From: an uncultured Methanocorpusculum sp.
GTDB taxonomy: Archaea; Halobacteriota; Methanomicrobia; Methanomicrobiales; Methanocorpusculaceae
Reading direction: 5' to 3'
Assembly (NCBI RefSeq): GCF_963667985.1
Contig: NZ_OY764081.1
Coordinates: 1,302,001-1,366,000, forward strand
DNA length: 64,000 nucleotides
This document shows positions 25,863 through 35,217 of the stretch, one piece after another; the stretch's first letter is position 1; every line of letters starts with the position of its first letter. The position numbers and the translations under genes are program-made. A model generated the notes under the pieces. It worked only from the letters and a program-made list of their open reading frames with translations. It was not told where the DNA came from and did no database searches.

Positions 25863-26828
25863 GATTGAAACAACTCCGTTAACCATGCATTAGGAGTTCT
25901 TCCATTAATAGTGTTTGGATGGGGTACCCGGGAGGAGCCTATTTTCCCGGAAAATATGTCGGGATTGTCCTGAAATTCACGGCATTTCCTCACACAAATC
26001 CGAATCCGAAAACATCTCGTCTCCAAAAAAATACGCGGATGATATTTTTTCATCAACGTCCGGCAGATATTCCAGATCGCGACATTGGCGCACGGCAGCA
26101 AAATCCGGCAAATACCCGCCTCAGCCGGATTTTTTCAAGTAATGTACTTTCGGCAATCCTGTCGATGGGAAACCGCATATTTTTTCGAAAGGTTAATTTT
26201 ATCACATTTACAACATACAAAAATCAACGAAATGCGCGTTCGGCCAAAAAACGAAGAAATCCGAGTTTTCTTTCGTGTTCGGCCAGGTTAATCTGAGTTA
26301 GATAAGGGCCTAAACAACTCCAAAATAGATTAATCTAAATATATTTACAACAACAAAATATAAACATAAATTAATTTATTTCTTGAGAACACAATATATT
26401 AATACGCCCAGAATTGAACATAGATTTGTAACTATTTGCTCACATGATGCATTGGTTATACGGTCAGAATTACTTCTTGCATTAAATTAATGACCAATCT
26501 GGATGAGGTATTGGCTATGCAACTATCGTGCCCGGCACATGAGTCCCTGTTGTCTTCAGGACGAAGTAATGTTACATACTTAAAATTTGTGTCGTGACCT
26601 GCGATGTTCGAAAAATTTCTGAAAAGAATTGCCAAATAAGTTCCAATAACGCATAACCGGCAGCATCAACGGTAAATCTTCATTACCAGCCTGCCCTCGG
26701 CGGTATCCGGAACATTCATCTCATTTTTCCAGGGTTAATAATTCTAACTGCTTTTTCACAGTAATTTGGCCGGCAGACCACATCCAATGTCTTTCATCTA
26801 ACGAGTGAATTTTCGGGAGAACTGAAAC
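25863..26828. other. Long A/T-rich leader region of fwd operon
   Basis: About 970 bases without a supportable gene. Visible are a perfect palindrome TAGATTAATCTA (26326-26337) directly before AAATATATTT (26338-26347), a TATA-like box, and an earlier TTAATCT half-site (26288-26294). If transcription begins near 26370, the fwd mRNA has a leader of about 460 bases. This could hold regulatory RNA, but no known riboswitch is recognised. Confidence 0.5.
26326..26347 (+). promoter_or_regulatory. Palindrome next to TATA-like box upstream of fwdD
   Basis: TAGATTAATCTA abuts AAATATATTT in the long leader of the fwd operon, with another TTAATCT at 26288. It is a candidate site for a repressor or activator of fwd. 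Not experimentally supported. Confidence 0.35.
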
Positions 26829-27227
26829 TTGACTAAAATCAACATTAATTTAATTTCTGGCCGGACGATCCAACAAGGAGTCTCGATGGAAGCCGGAAAA
26901 GAGAAAGAGGACTACATGACATCCTGCGGGTTAATCGAACTTGACCAGGCCGACTTACTTAAACTGGGTATTATGAGAAATACCAATGTCCGTGTCACCA
27001 GTAAATTCGGTAGTGTTGTTGTTAAGGCCATACTCGCAACACAGGGCCCACACCCGGGTCTTGGATGGATCCCGATGGGTCCGTGGGCGAACATGCTCGT
27101 GGATGAGAATACCTACTCAACCGGAACCCCGACTTTCAAAGGTACAGCAGTAACCGTTGAACCAGCTGAAAAAGAGCAGGTTCTGAGTTCGATCGATCTT
27201 GTATTGCAATCCTGCAATGACGCCTAG
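26829..27227 (+). CDS. fwdD: Formylmethanofuran dehydrogenase subunit D
   Basis: A 132-residue molybdopterin-dinucleotide-binding subunit: ININLISGRTIQQGVSMEAG at the start is the family N-terminus, and GPHPGLGWIPMGPWANMLVDENTYSTGTPTFKGTAVTVEPA is the dinucleotide-binding end. The start is a TTG at 26829, with CGGGAGAAC nine bases before; no ATG fits the family N-terminus. It is the first gene of the fwd operon and is followed by fwdB after 9 bases. Together with B it forms the tungsten- or molybdenum-containing catalytic module that reduces CO2 to formate; which metal is used cannot be told here. Confidence 0.9.
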   Translation: MTKININLISGRTIQQGVSMEAGKEKEDYMTSCGLIELDQADLLKLGIMRNTNVRVTSKFGSVVVKAILATQGPHPGLGWIPMGPWANMLVDENTYSTGTPTFKGTAVTVEPAEKEQVLSSIDLVLQSCNDA

Positions 27228-27236
27228 AGGGATAAA

Positions 27237-28553
27237 ATGAGTAAAAGATTAACTGATATTATCTGCCCATTCTGCGGTACTCTTTGTGACGATATTCAAA
27301 TTGACGTCAGCGATGACGGCAAACAGATTCTTGAAGTGTACAATGCATGTGCAATTGGAACCGAGAAATTCCTTCATGTCCAGTCGCCTGACCGGATCAC
27401 CAGCCCGCGTATGAAGCAGGAAGACGGCTCCTGGAAAGACATCTCCTATGATGAAGCAGCAAAGTATACCGCAAAGATTCTGTGCGATGCAAAAAAACCG
27501 CTGATGTACGGCTGGTCGTCCACGTCCTGCGAAGCCCAGTCGACCGGGCACATGATTGCAGAACAGGTCGGCGGTGTCCTCGACAACACGGCAACCGTCT
27601 GTCACGGATCGACACTCATCGCAATGCAGGATGTCGGTATTCCCTCCTGTACGCTTGGTGAAGTGAAAAACCGTGCTGACAGAATCATCTTCTGGGGATG
27701 CAACCCGGCACACGCCCACCCGCGCCACATGTCCCGGTATTCGATCTATTCACGTGGATATTTCACCGGAAAAGGTTCGAAGAGCAGAAAAATTGTCGTC
27801 GTGGACCCCCGTCCGACCGACAGTGCATCCCTTGCCGATGAGTATATCCAGGTTGAACAGGGACGCGACTACGAACTTCTCGATGCGTTCCGTGCAGCAC
27901 TCAAAGGTGCCCCCCTGCCGGAAATGATCGCCGGAGTCTCCAGAGATAAAATCTATGAGACCGTCGAAATGCTGAAGAAAGGAAGATTCGTCGTTATTTT
28001 CTTCGGTATGGGCGTTACCCACTCACTTGGGAAAAACCATAACATCGATATCGCCATTACCCTGACCGCAGATCTGAACAACTATACGAAAGCAAGCATC
28101 ATTGCCATGCGTGGACACTATAATGTCACCGGATCCGGTCAGGTTCTCGGCTGGCAGTTCGGGTTCCCGTTCTGTGTCGACCTTTCACGCGGTTTCGCCA
28201 GATATAATCCGGGAGAAACAAGTTCCAACGATCTTCTGATGCGCGGCGAAGTTGACGGATGCCTCGTTATCGGCAGTGATCCGGGATCGCATTTCCCGAT
28301 CGGATCGGTGAAAAAGATCCACGCCATGCCAACCGTATGTATTGACCCCCACATGACACCGACCGCTGCGGTCTCCAAGTGTCATGTTCCGGTCGCATTA
28401 GTCGGTATCGAAGTCGGCGGATCCTGTTACCGTATGGACAACGTGCCGATCGACTCCCGCAAAGTTGTCGATCCGCCGGCAGGAATGCTTACGGATGCCG
28501 AATTCCTCGATCTCGTTCTCAAAGAAGTAAACCAGATTAAGGGAGCTTCCTAA
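27237..28553 (+). CDS. fwdB: Formylmethanofuran dehydrogenase subunit B
   Basis: A 438-residue catalytic subunit. CPFCGTLCDD (Cys10, 13, 17) and Cys38 bind the [4Fe-4S] cluster. Cys122 in TATVCHGST is the metal ligand, a Cys rather than selenocysteine. The rest is the molybdopterin guanine dinucleotide oxidoreductase fold (IIFWGCNPAHAHPRH, VVVDPRPTDSASLADEYIQV). It reduces CO2 to formate with reduced ferredoxin. Its TAA shares a base with the fwdA start (TAATG), showing translational coupling. The family is specific to methanogens and a few methylotrophs. Confidence 0.95.
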   Translation: MSKRLTDIICPFCGTLCDDIQIDVSDDGKQILEVYNACAIGTEKFLHVQSPDRITSPRMKQEDGSWKDISYDEAAKYTAKILCDAKKPLMYGWSSTSCEAQSTGHMIAEQVGGVLDNTATVCHGSTLIAMQDVGIPSCTLGEVKNRADRIIFWGCNPAHAHPRHMSRYSIYSRGYFTGKGSKSRKIVVVDPRPTDSASLADEYIQVEQGRDYELLDAFRAALKGAPLPEMIAGVSRDKIYETVEMLKKGRFVVIFFGMGVTHSLGKNHNIDIAITLTADLNNYTKASIIAMRGHYNVTGSGQVLGWQFGFPFCVDLSRGFARYNPGETSSNDLLMRGEVDGCLVIGSDPGSHFPIGSVKKIHAMPTVCIDPHMTPTAAVSKCHVPVALVGIEVGGSCYRMDNVPIDSRKVVDPPAGMLTDAEFLDLVLKEVNQIKGAS

Positions 28554-30262
28554 TGACCTCGATACACATCAAAAACGGATTCGTCGTTGACCCGACACAG
28601 GGCATCCACGGAGAAAAAAAGGATGTCTTCATTGAGGACGGAAAAATCGTCAAAAGTCTTTCGAAGGCTGAAAAAACCATCGATGCATCCGGCATGGTGG
28701 TTATGGCCGGCGGTGTCGATATCCACTCACACGTAGCCGGAGCCAAAGTCAACGTCGGCAGGAACTTCCGTCCGGAAGACAAAATGCAGTCGGCCTACGA
28801 ACCGTACCGCGGCATTCGTCACATGTCCGGCGGAACATCGGTGCCGACCGTCTTCAAAACAGCCTACGCATATGCCGACATGGGATATACGACCGTAATT
28901 GAAGCGGCAATGCCGCCACTTTATGCACGTCACACCCATGAAGAACTCCGCGACACCCCGATTCTCGATGAAGCAGCCCTTCCAATGTTTGGAAACAACT
29001 GGTTCATTCTCGATTATCTCAAACGTGGCGAGATCGAAAACGCAGCCGCCTACGCTGCCTGGCTTCTTCATTCGACCAAGGGTTACGGTATTAAATGCGT
29101 GAACCCCGGAGGAACGGAAGCCTGGGCATGGGGATTAAACTGCCTCACTATCGATGACCCGGTCCCGTACTTCGACATCACGCCCAAACAGATCGTCAGG
29201 GGCCTTATGGAAGTCAACGAGTATCTGCATCTTCCCCACTCACTGCATCTCCATTCCAACAATCTCGGAAATCCTGGCAACTACACAACCACGCTCGACA
29301 CACTGAAGCTCAGTGAAGGCATCAAACCGAACAACAACTTCAACAGAGACCAGGTACTGCACCACACCCATATCCAGTTCCACTCCTACGGCGGAACGAC
29401 CTGGGCCGACTTCGAGTCGAAAGGCAAAGAAGTCATGGACTATATCAACAACAACCCCGCCGTCACCTGCGATATCGGATTCGTTACTTTGGATGAGACG
29501 ACAACCATGACCGGCGACGGTCCGTTCGAGTACCACCTGAACAAACTCAACCACCTGAAGTGGGCAAACACCGATGTCGAACTGGAATGCGGATCAGGTA
29601 TTGTCCCGTATGTGTACAGTAAAGACGTGTATGTCTGCGGTGTCCAGTGGTCGATCGGTCTCGAGATGGCTCTGCTTGCAAAAGATCACATGCGCTGCCA
29701 CCTGACGACGGACCACCCGAATGCAGGACCCTTCTGGAGATACCCGAGAGTTATGAAATGGCTCATGAGCGAGAAAGCGAGAAACGATGTCTTCGCCTCG
29801 ATGAAGAACGAAGACAAGGTCCGCGACCGGTCAACGCTCGGTTCGATCGACCGCGAACTGACGCTCTACGAAATCGCACAGATGACCAGAGCGGGAACGG
29901 CAAAGGCGCTGGGTCTCAGCTCGTCTATTGGCGGTTTAGCTCCCGGAATGCAGGCCGATGTTGTCGTGTATCCCTACAACCCGGAGACCGAATCCGATCC
30001 GGAAATGATCGAATGGGCATTCTCCCATGCAAAATACCTGATAAAATCGGGTGAAGTCATTCTCAACGACGGAGAGCTGGTAAGCAACGGTAATAAGAAG
30101 ACCTACTGGGTCGATGTGACGACCAAACCCAACCGGCAGGTTGAGCGCGACATTGATCGGACGTTTGTTAAGTATTACACCGTTACGAAGAACAACTACG
30201 AAGTCACTGAACATGAATTCATGAAAAATCCGTGCGCCGTGAAAATCGATGCGATACAATAA
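28553..30262 (+). CDS. fwdA: Formylmethanofuran dehydrogenase subunit A
   Basis: A 569-residue amidohydrolase-type subunit. GGVDIHSHVAG (His58, His60) begins the binuclear zinc site. THIQFHSYGGTTWADFES, CGVQWSIGLEMALLAKDH and LTTDHPNAGPF provide later metal and substrate residues. It condenses formate, delivered by an internal channel from subunit B, with methanofuran to give formylmethanofuran. It starts within the fwdB stop and is followed by fwdC after 12 bases. The length matches the family. Confidence 0.95.
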   Translation: MTSIHIKNGFVVDPTQGIHGEKKDVFIEDGKIVKSLSKAEKTIDASGMVVMAGGVDIHSHVAGAKVNVGRNFRPEDKMQSAYEPYRGIRHMSGGTSVPTVFKTAYAYADMGYTTVIEAAMPPLYARHTHEELRDTPILDEAALPMFGNNWFILDYLKRGEIENAAAYAAWLLHSTKGYGIKCVNPGGTEAWAWGLNCLTIDDPVPYFDITPKQIVRGLMEVNEYLHLPHSLHLHSNNLGNPGNYTTTLDTLKLSEGIKPNNNFNRDQVLHHTHIQFHSYGGTTWADFESKGKEVMDYINNNPAVTCDIGFVTLDETTTMTGDGPFEYHLNKLNHLKWANTDVELECGSGIVPYVYSKDVYVCGVQWSIGLEMALLAKDHMRCHLTTDHPNAGPFWRYPRVMKWLMSEKARNDVFASMKNEDKVRDRSTLGSIDRELTLYEIAQMTRAGTAKALGLSSSIGGLAPGMQADVVVYPYNPETESDPEMIEWAFSHAKYLIKSGEVILNDGELVSNGNKKTYWVDVTTKPNRQVERDIDRTFVKYYTVTKNNYEVTEHEFMKNPCAVKIDAIQ

Positions 30263-30274
30263 GGAGATACACGT

Positions 30275-31075
30275 ATGAATACAGTAACAATTACCATCAA
30301 AAAGCAGCCGGATCTCTATCTGGAAGCAGATTGTTTCACGCCGGACGCACTTGCCGGAAAAAAAGCGAATGAGATAGCAGACCTCCATGTCTTCATCGGT
30401 AAAACGGTGGAGAAGATAGGAGACTATTTCACCGTTTCCGGAGAAGCAGGACCAACCGCAGCTGAAACGCATCTTGTCTTCAACGGCGATCTCACCAAAG
30501 TGAAATATATCGGTGCAAAAATGACGGCCGGCGAGGTCGTCATCAACGGCAATCCCGATATGTACGTCGGTTCCTGGATGAGCGGCGGAAAAATCACCGT
30601 AAACGGAAGCGTAGGTCACTTTGCCGCGACCGCGATGAGCGGCGGCGAACTGACCATCACCGGGAACGCCGGAAACTATCTCGGCGCCTCCTACCGCGGC
30701 GACTGGCGGGGAATGAGCAATGGAAAGATCACCGTAAAGGGCGATGTCGGCAGTGACTGCGGAACGTTCATGACCGGCGGTGAGATTGAGATCGGCGGCA
30801 ATGTCGATGTCCATGTAATGACCCACGCCGACGGCGGAAAGGTCATCATCCACGGCAATGCAAAGAGCAGATTAGGCGGACAGGCATCGAGAGGAGAGAT
30901 CTATCTTTTCGGAACCGTCGATGTGATGATGCCCGGATACGCTCCGGCCGGCGAAACCGAGCTTACCGTTGCCGGCACAACGGCCGTATTCTCCGTCTTT
31001 GAAGGAGATCACGGAGAACGCCACCCGACACGCAAAGGTCAGCCGATCTACGCAAAGCTGTATCTGAAGAAGTGA
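30275..31075 (+). CDS. fwdC: Formylmethanofuran dehydrogenase subunit C
   Basis: A 266-residue right-handed beta-helix subunit with repeated GGxxxxxGxxG turns (MSGGKITVNGSVGHFAATAM, MSGGELTITGNAGNYLGASY, MTGGEIEIGGNVD, ADGGKVIIHGNA), homologous to the C-terminal part of glutamate synthase. It is structural and holds the A-B-D complex together. AAGGAGA lies before the ATG. No fwdF or fwdG ferredoxin genes are adjacent; they may lie elsewhere. Confidence 0.95.
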   Translation: MNTVTITIKKQPDLYLEADCFTPDALAGKKANEIADLHVFIGKTVEKIGDYFTVSGEAGPTAAETHLVFNGDLTKVKYIGAKMTAGEVVINGNPDMYVGSWMSGGKITVNGSVGHFAATAMSGGELTITGNAGNYLGASYRGDWRGMSNGKITVKGDVGSDCGTFMTGGEIEIGGNVDVHVMTHADGGKVIIHGNAKSRLGGQASRGEIYLFGTVDVMMPGYAPAGETELTVAGTTAVFSVFEGDHGERHPTRKGQPIYAKLYLKK

Positions 31076-31088
31076 TGTTGTCCAAATC

Positions 31089-31100
31089 CTTTCTTTTTTT
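31089..31100 (+). terminator. T-run after fwdC
   Basis: A pyrimidine stretch TCCTTTCTTTTTTT ends 25 bases after the fwdC stop, consistent with a terminator before the sulfite-reductase-like gene. Confidence 0.5.
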
Positions 31101-31129
31101 GGATTAATTAAACAGGTATCTGATTTCTT

Positions 31130-32080
31130 ATGAGCATACATTTTGAACGCCACGGTCAGCAGGTTCACACTCTCGGGGGTGTGATCACCCAGAAAAATGC
31201 CGATCTTTGTACAGTAAGGATACGGATTCCGGCAGGGGACATAACCGTTGAACGGATGGCAGGGCTCGTCGCGGTCGCAAAGAAATTCGGCAACGGGTCT
31301 CTCCATCTGACGAACCGTCAGTCAATAGAGATCCCCCATGTCGACCCTCATGATCTCGAAGAGATGGCGTGTTTGCTGGAAGAAAACGGGACACCGGTCG
31401 GAGCGGAATTTACCGAAGTGGTGAATGTGGTCGCCTGCCCGGGAACGGACCGGTGCAAACTTGCAAATATCGACAGCATCACGCTTGCCAAAGAGATCGA
31501 CAAACGCTATTTCCGCATGGAACTCCCGCTTCGCATGCGTATTGCGGTATCTTCCTGCCCGAACTCCTGCGTTTCCAGTTGGGTCAGCGATATCGGCATC
31601 ATCGGCGTCCAAAAACCTATCCGAAACCCGACCCTGTGTTCGGGATGCGGAACGTGCGTGGACTACTGTAAAGAAAAGGCGCTGTATGTAAAGCGCGGGG
31701 CGGTCATCCTCGATGAAGGAAAGTGTACGACCTGCGGCAACTGCATCCATACCTGCCAGTTCAACGTGATAACCGGAAAACCACTGGGCTATCAGATAAT
31801 GGTGGGCGGAAGTCACGGGCGCTTCCCGCATCTTGCACGCTACCTTGCCACGGTCTCAACAGAAGAATCCGCACTGCTGGTGGTAGAAGGGATTCTCGAC
31901 TGGGTCCGCCGGTTCGCCTCCGAAGATAAACGCTTCCGCACCCAGATCGAAGAGGAAGGATATGATGCATTCAGACGGTACGTGCTGGAAAATGTCCAAA
32001 AAGACACGATCGAAACGGTAGAAAACACATCCTATCTCAGTCAGCTTGCTTCGACCGATACGAACTCTTCTCTCAAATAA
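31130..32080 (+). CDS. Dsr-like sulfite/nitrite reductase-related protein with ferredoxin domain
   Basis: A 316-residue Fsr/Dsr-LP-type protein. The N-terminal ferredoxin-like siroheme half (LHLTNRQSIEIPHV) is followed by the siroheme-[4Fe-4S] ligands CPGTDRC (C-x5-C) and SSCPNSC (C-x3-C). A two-cluster ferredoxin insert (CSGCGTCVDYC and CTTCGNCIHTC) comes next, then a C-terminal half ending in LARYLA. Methanogens carry several such small Dsr-like proteins of unknown substrate; sulfite, nitrite or another oxyanion are candidates. It sits 54 bases after fwdC behind its own T-run, so it may have its own promoter. Function is not established. Confidence 0.85.
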   Translation: MSIHFERHGQQVHTLGGVITQKNADLCTVRIRIPAGDITVERMAGLVAVAKKFGNGSLHLTNRQSIEIPHVDPHDLEEMACLLEENGTPVGAEFTEVVNVVACPGTDRCKLANIDSITLAKEIDKRYFRMELPLRMRIAVSSCPNSCVSSWVSDIGIIGVQKPIRNPTLCSGCGTCVDYCKEKALYVKRGAVILDEGKCTTCGNCIHTCQFNVITGKPLGYQIMVGGSHGRFPHLARYLATVSTEESALLVVEGILDWVRRFASEDKRFRTQIEEEGYDAFRRYVLENVQKDTIETVENTSYLSQLASTDTNSSLK

Positions 32081-32174
32081 CAGAACATGTTGATATGCTG
32101 CAAAATGCCGAAATTCTCAGGAGAGAAGATAGAGACATTACTTTTACCAAGGCTTCCAACTAGTAATGTGTATC

Positions 32175-32369
32175 ATGAAAAAGGGAAATCTGCGCAGTAA
32201 TATTCATCGTGGGGATGCGGTGGCAATAATCCTGAAAAAAGATCAGCCGACGGGTGCGCTGACGTTCGGGCGGGTCGCGGAGATTTTAACCAACTCACAG
32301 ACCCACCCGCACGGGATAAAAGTCAGACTCACCGACGGGTCGGTCGGCCGGGTCCAGGAAATCTACTGA
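32175..32369 (+). CDS. YwbE family protein
   Basis: A 64-residue basic protein: KKGNLRSNIHRGDAVAIILKKDQPTG and ILTNSQTHPHGIKVRLTDGSVGRVQEIY are the DUF2196/YwbE signature, a small beta-barrel. Its role is unknown. The ATG at 32175 fits the family N-terminus better than the ATG at 32166; the ribosome-binding site is weak for both. Its 3' end overlaps the convergent DUF89 gene by a few bases. Confidence 0.8.
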   Translation: MKKGNLRSNIHRGDAVAIILKKDQPTGALTFGRVAEILTNSQTHPHGIKVRLTDGSVGRVQEIY

Positions 32370-33220
32370 CGTTTGAGAACAGCGATCATATCGCCTTTTT
32401 TTGCCCCGATGTCCCTGCCGACCGCGTCGCATTTCACCATCATCAGATAAGCGACCGGCGGCCGGACCTCATACTCGGTGAGGCTTTCGTAGTTTGCAAG
32501 ACCTTTTGAAATGATCAGCGTCGCGTGATCGACCGCGTCCTTGACTTCGGGCGGGAAGTAGGGGGGATGCGACCCAAGCTGCGCCCCGCCGCCTCCATGA
32601 AGCACGACGTCCGCCGCGTCCTCGAGCCGGATATCAGCCGCCTCTTGTACCGTCACGTCGTTTAACATCGGTTTTTCCTTCACGACGATGGTCACGTGCG
32701 AACCGTTCTTTCTCAGCTCTTCAGAGAACAGTTTGTCGAAGATGACCTCACCGCAGTTGTCGGTGAAGTAGACCACACGGTCGGCGAGTTTGAAAAACTC
32801 CTCCGAGTCGTCGAGCGCGAGGCCTTTTGCAAGCATCTTCTCGAAAAATGCCACGAGGTCGGTTGAGATCTCGTGCCCGGTCACGCCGTAATCGATGGTG
32901 TTTCCGATGATCGCGGCGGTCATGTAGTCGTGAAGGGTGTGAAGGTTCGGACGGACCGCGGCCGCAACTTGTGCCGCCGCTGCGTTGTCCTGAAGTTTCA
33001 TCTCGGTGTACGGATCGTCGGACCCTATCAGCGCATAACAGGTCCGGTGAACCTCGCCTGCTGCGACGGTTGCACGCGGATCATTTTCCAGATAGCGGTC
33101 GTACACGTCCGTGCATTCAGACGTAACCTTCGCTAAAACCTCCTCGTCGTTTGTAACGAGCTCTGACTGCGAACGGACTTTTGTCAGAAGACAGGTCCTG
33201 CATTCCGGTGCCAACTTCAT
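32363..33220 (-). CDS. DUF89/ARMT1 family metal-dependent phosphatase
   Basis: A 285-residue protein of the DUF89 family. It has N-terminal CRTCL, the acidic DNCGEVIFDKLF motif (catalytic Asp and Asn near 150) and the KGLANYESLTEYE region that binds metal and phosphate. Family members are metal-dependent phosphatases that remove damaged sugar or nucleotide phosphates; bacterial-type members have a Cys pair near the N-terminus as here. tRNA-Pro lies 24 bases upstream on the same strand. The exact substrate is unknown. Confidence 0.85.
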   Translation of the reverse strand: MKLAPECRTCLLTKVRSQSELVTNDEEVLAKVTSECTDVYDRYLENDPRATVAAGEVHRTCYALIGSDDPYTEMKLQDNAAAAQVAAAVRPNLHTLHDYMTAAIIGNTIDYGVTGHEISTDLVAFFEKMLAKGLALDDSEEFFKLADRVVYFTDNCGEVIFDKLFSEELRKNGSHVTIVVKEKPMLNDVTVQEAADIRLEDAADVVLHGGGGAQLGSHPPYFPPEVKDAVDHATLIISKGLANYESLTEYEVRPPVAYLMMVKCDAVGRDIGAKKGDMIAVLKRQ

Positions 33221-33244
33221 AAAAAAAACTCTCCAAAACAGGTA

Positions 33245-33317
33245 TGGGGCCGCCGCGATTTGAACGCGAGTCAGAAGACCCCCAGTCTCCTAGGATTCCA
33301 GGCTACCCTACGGCCCC
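33245..33317 (-). tRNA. tRNA-Pro (GGG)
   Basis: On the minus strand: acceptor GGGGCCG/CGGCCCC, anticodon stem GGAGA/TCTTC around loop CTGGGGG giving anticodon GGG, T arm TCGCG-TTCAAAT-CGCGG with one G-U pair, and discriminator A. CCA is not encoded. Confidence 0.9.
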
Positions 33318-33390
33318 TTGCTCCATTAATATTGGCTCTCCTCTCTTTATTAAGTTGCGGTTTTGCCGGCCGGAAAACAGCCAGCCTTTT

Positions 33391-34803
33391 TCATTTTGCC
33401 CGTGGCGGATCCTGTACGACGGCCGAGAGGATCAGCGCCGCGGCCGCGATCAGGACGCCGACCGCGTTCGTGATATGGAATCCGTACATAAACGTCGCGT
33501 AATCCAGATCGGCGAACGAAACGATCCCGCCGGCCGTTGATGTCAGAGCGGTGAACAAAGAGGTATACAGGGCGATCCCGATAACGCTGCCGAAGTACAT
33601 CGTCGTGATCATCAGAGAAGACCCGGTCCCCTCTTCGCCTTTCGGCATCAGCTCGACGACCCGGCTGGATGCCGGCCCGCCACCGATACCCCAGGCAAGA
33701 CCCATCAAAATGAGACTCCCCGCAAGCGGGATGATGCCCCATTCGGGAACGATGAACGCATAGATCAAACTGGTCACGGCAAGAACACCGAACGCGGCGA
33801 CCGCGAAGATGCGGCGTTCGGTAACATCCGAGCAGTGACCAAGCGGGATACTCAGCGCTGCGGTGACCGCGGGCGGGATGAAAAGCACCAGCCCGCTGAC
33901 TGCCGGATCAAAGTTCATCCCTGCCGAGATATAAAACGGCAGGAGATAGAAAAAGCCGGCACTGGTGATCTGACTTATCAGAAACGCCGTCACGACAAAC
34001 GTCAGCGGCCGCTTTTTGAAGATCTGGATGTTCAGGATTGGCTGACTGCTTCTCAGTTCCGCAAAGCAGAAGAGAAGGACCGAGACGAAACATACAGAGA
34101 TAGCGGCGATGATCAGCGGATCGGAGATCCCAAGGTGGGGCAGACGTTCCAGCGCGAAAACGCCTGCGACCATCAGACAGAAGAGAGCGGCCGCTCCGGC
34201 GAAGTCGAAGGAGGAACGCTCCGGGACAACGGCACGCGGGATGATCTTCGCCGCAAACAGCACGGCGAATATCCCGATCGGGATGTTGATGAAAAAGATC
34301 CAGTGCCAGGAGAGAAGATGGGTGATCACGCCGCCGACCGCCGGGCCGATGGCAAAACCGATGGAACTTGCTGCCGTCAAAACGCCCATCGAGACCCCGA
34401 GCATCTTTGCCGGGAGATACTTGACGCAGATCATCGGCGTGGACGTGGCGATCATCGCGCCCCCTGCCCCCTGGAAGATCCGGGCGACAATCAGAAACGA
34501 CAGATCGGGTGAGAGGCCGCAGACGATCGAGCAGAGCGTAAAGAGAACGAAGCCTGCGATGAAGAGGATTTTCACATGCCCGCGGTCGGCAAGTTTGCCG
34601 AAGATCAGAATGAGACCCGCAAGCGTCAGGAGATAAGCCAGACTCACCCAGGAGATCGTGCCAGTGTCCTCCCCGAACTCCGCCGCGATCACGGGAAGAG
34701 CGATATTTACGACCGAGCCGTCGAGAGCGTCCACGAACACCGCAATGCCCACGGCTAAGAGCAAAAGTTTCTGGCGCAGCGGATCGGTGATGACCTCGGT
34801 CAT
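33391..34803 (-). CDS. MFS drug exporter (DHA2/EmrB type)
   Basis: A 470-residue multi-span transporter. Helix 1 has FVDALDGSVVNIALPVI with the DHA2 D-x-T/S-I-V-N-x-A-L-P pattern. FGKLADRGHVKILF is the MFS loop 2-3 motif A, and GVLTAASSIGFAIGPAVGGVI is motif C, which marks drug:H+ antiporters. The length and spacing fit 14 helices. It likely exports drugs or small toxic molecules. It stands alone; the ATG at 34803 is 168 bases from the divergent feoA start. Confidence 0.85.
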   Translation of the reverse strand: MTEVITDPLRQKLLLLAVGIAVFVDALDGSVVNIALPVIAAEFGEDTGTISWVSLAYLLTLAGLILIFGKLADRGHVKILFIAGFVLFTLCSIVCGLSPDLSFLIVARIFQGAGGAMIATSTPMICVKYLPAKMLGVSMGVLTAASSIGFAIGPAVGGVITHLLSWHWIFFINIPIGIFAVLFAAKIIPRAVVPERSSFDFAGAAALFCLMVAGVFALERLPHLGISDPLIIAAISVCFVSVLLFCFAELRSSQPILNIQIFKKRPLTFVVTAFLISQITSAGFFYLLPFYISAGMNFDPAVSGLVLFIPPAVTAALSIPLGHCSDVTERRIFAVAAFGVLAVTSLIYAFIVPEWGIIPLAGSLILMGLAWGIGGGPASSRVVELMPKGEEGTGSSLMITTMYFGSVIGIALYTSLFTALTSTAGGIVSFADLDYATFMYGFHITNAVGVLIAAAALILSAVVQDPPRAK

Positions 34804-34971
34804 AGAGTAGTACTAGGTTGATCTGCGGGGATATAAAGCCCACCAAAGGCCATTGATCCTGCGCATAATTTCGGTTTTGTGCCCGATTTGCCGTAATTTT
34901 TCAGGGCGGAAAATCGGCTCCCAAACTCCTTCGGCTCTCCGATATACGTCCCGAAAAAGAGAGTAAGTTGT

Positions 34972-35217
34972 ATGCAAACTGAATCAGTACGGTTATCGGA
35001 TATTCCAAACGGAAAATCCGCATCGGTCCTTGGATTTATCGATGGAACAAATCTCGGCTTCCAGAGCAGGCTTCTTGAACTCGGACTTACCCGCGGCTGC
35101 CGCGTGCGGGTCACCGGCGTCGCCCCGCTTGGAGACCCCATGATGATATCGGTCAGAGGATGTCAGCTCGCCATACGAAAAGATGACGCCGCAGATATCT
35201 GCGTGGCCGCCGTATGA
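34972..35217 (+). CDS. feoA: FeoA ferrous iron transport protein
   Basis: An 81-residue SH3-like protein: [20 protein letters not shown] and [33 protein letters not shown] are the FeoA family core. FeoA is thought to modulate FeoB at its cytoplasmic face. Its end overlaps the feoB start by 35 bases, so the two are translated together. Start is the ATG at 34972. Confidence 0.9.
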   Translation: MQTESVRLSDIPNGKSASVLGFIDGTNLGFQSRLLELGLTRGCRVRVTGVAPLGDPMMISVRGCQLAIRKDDAADICVAAV

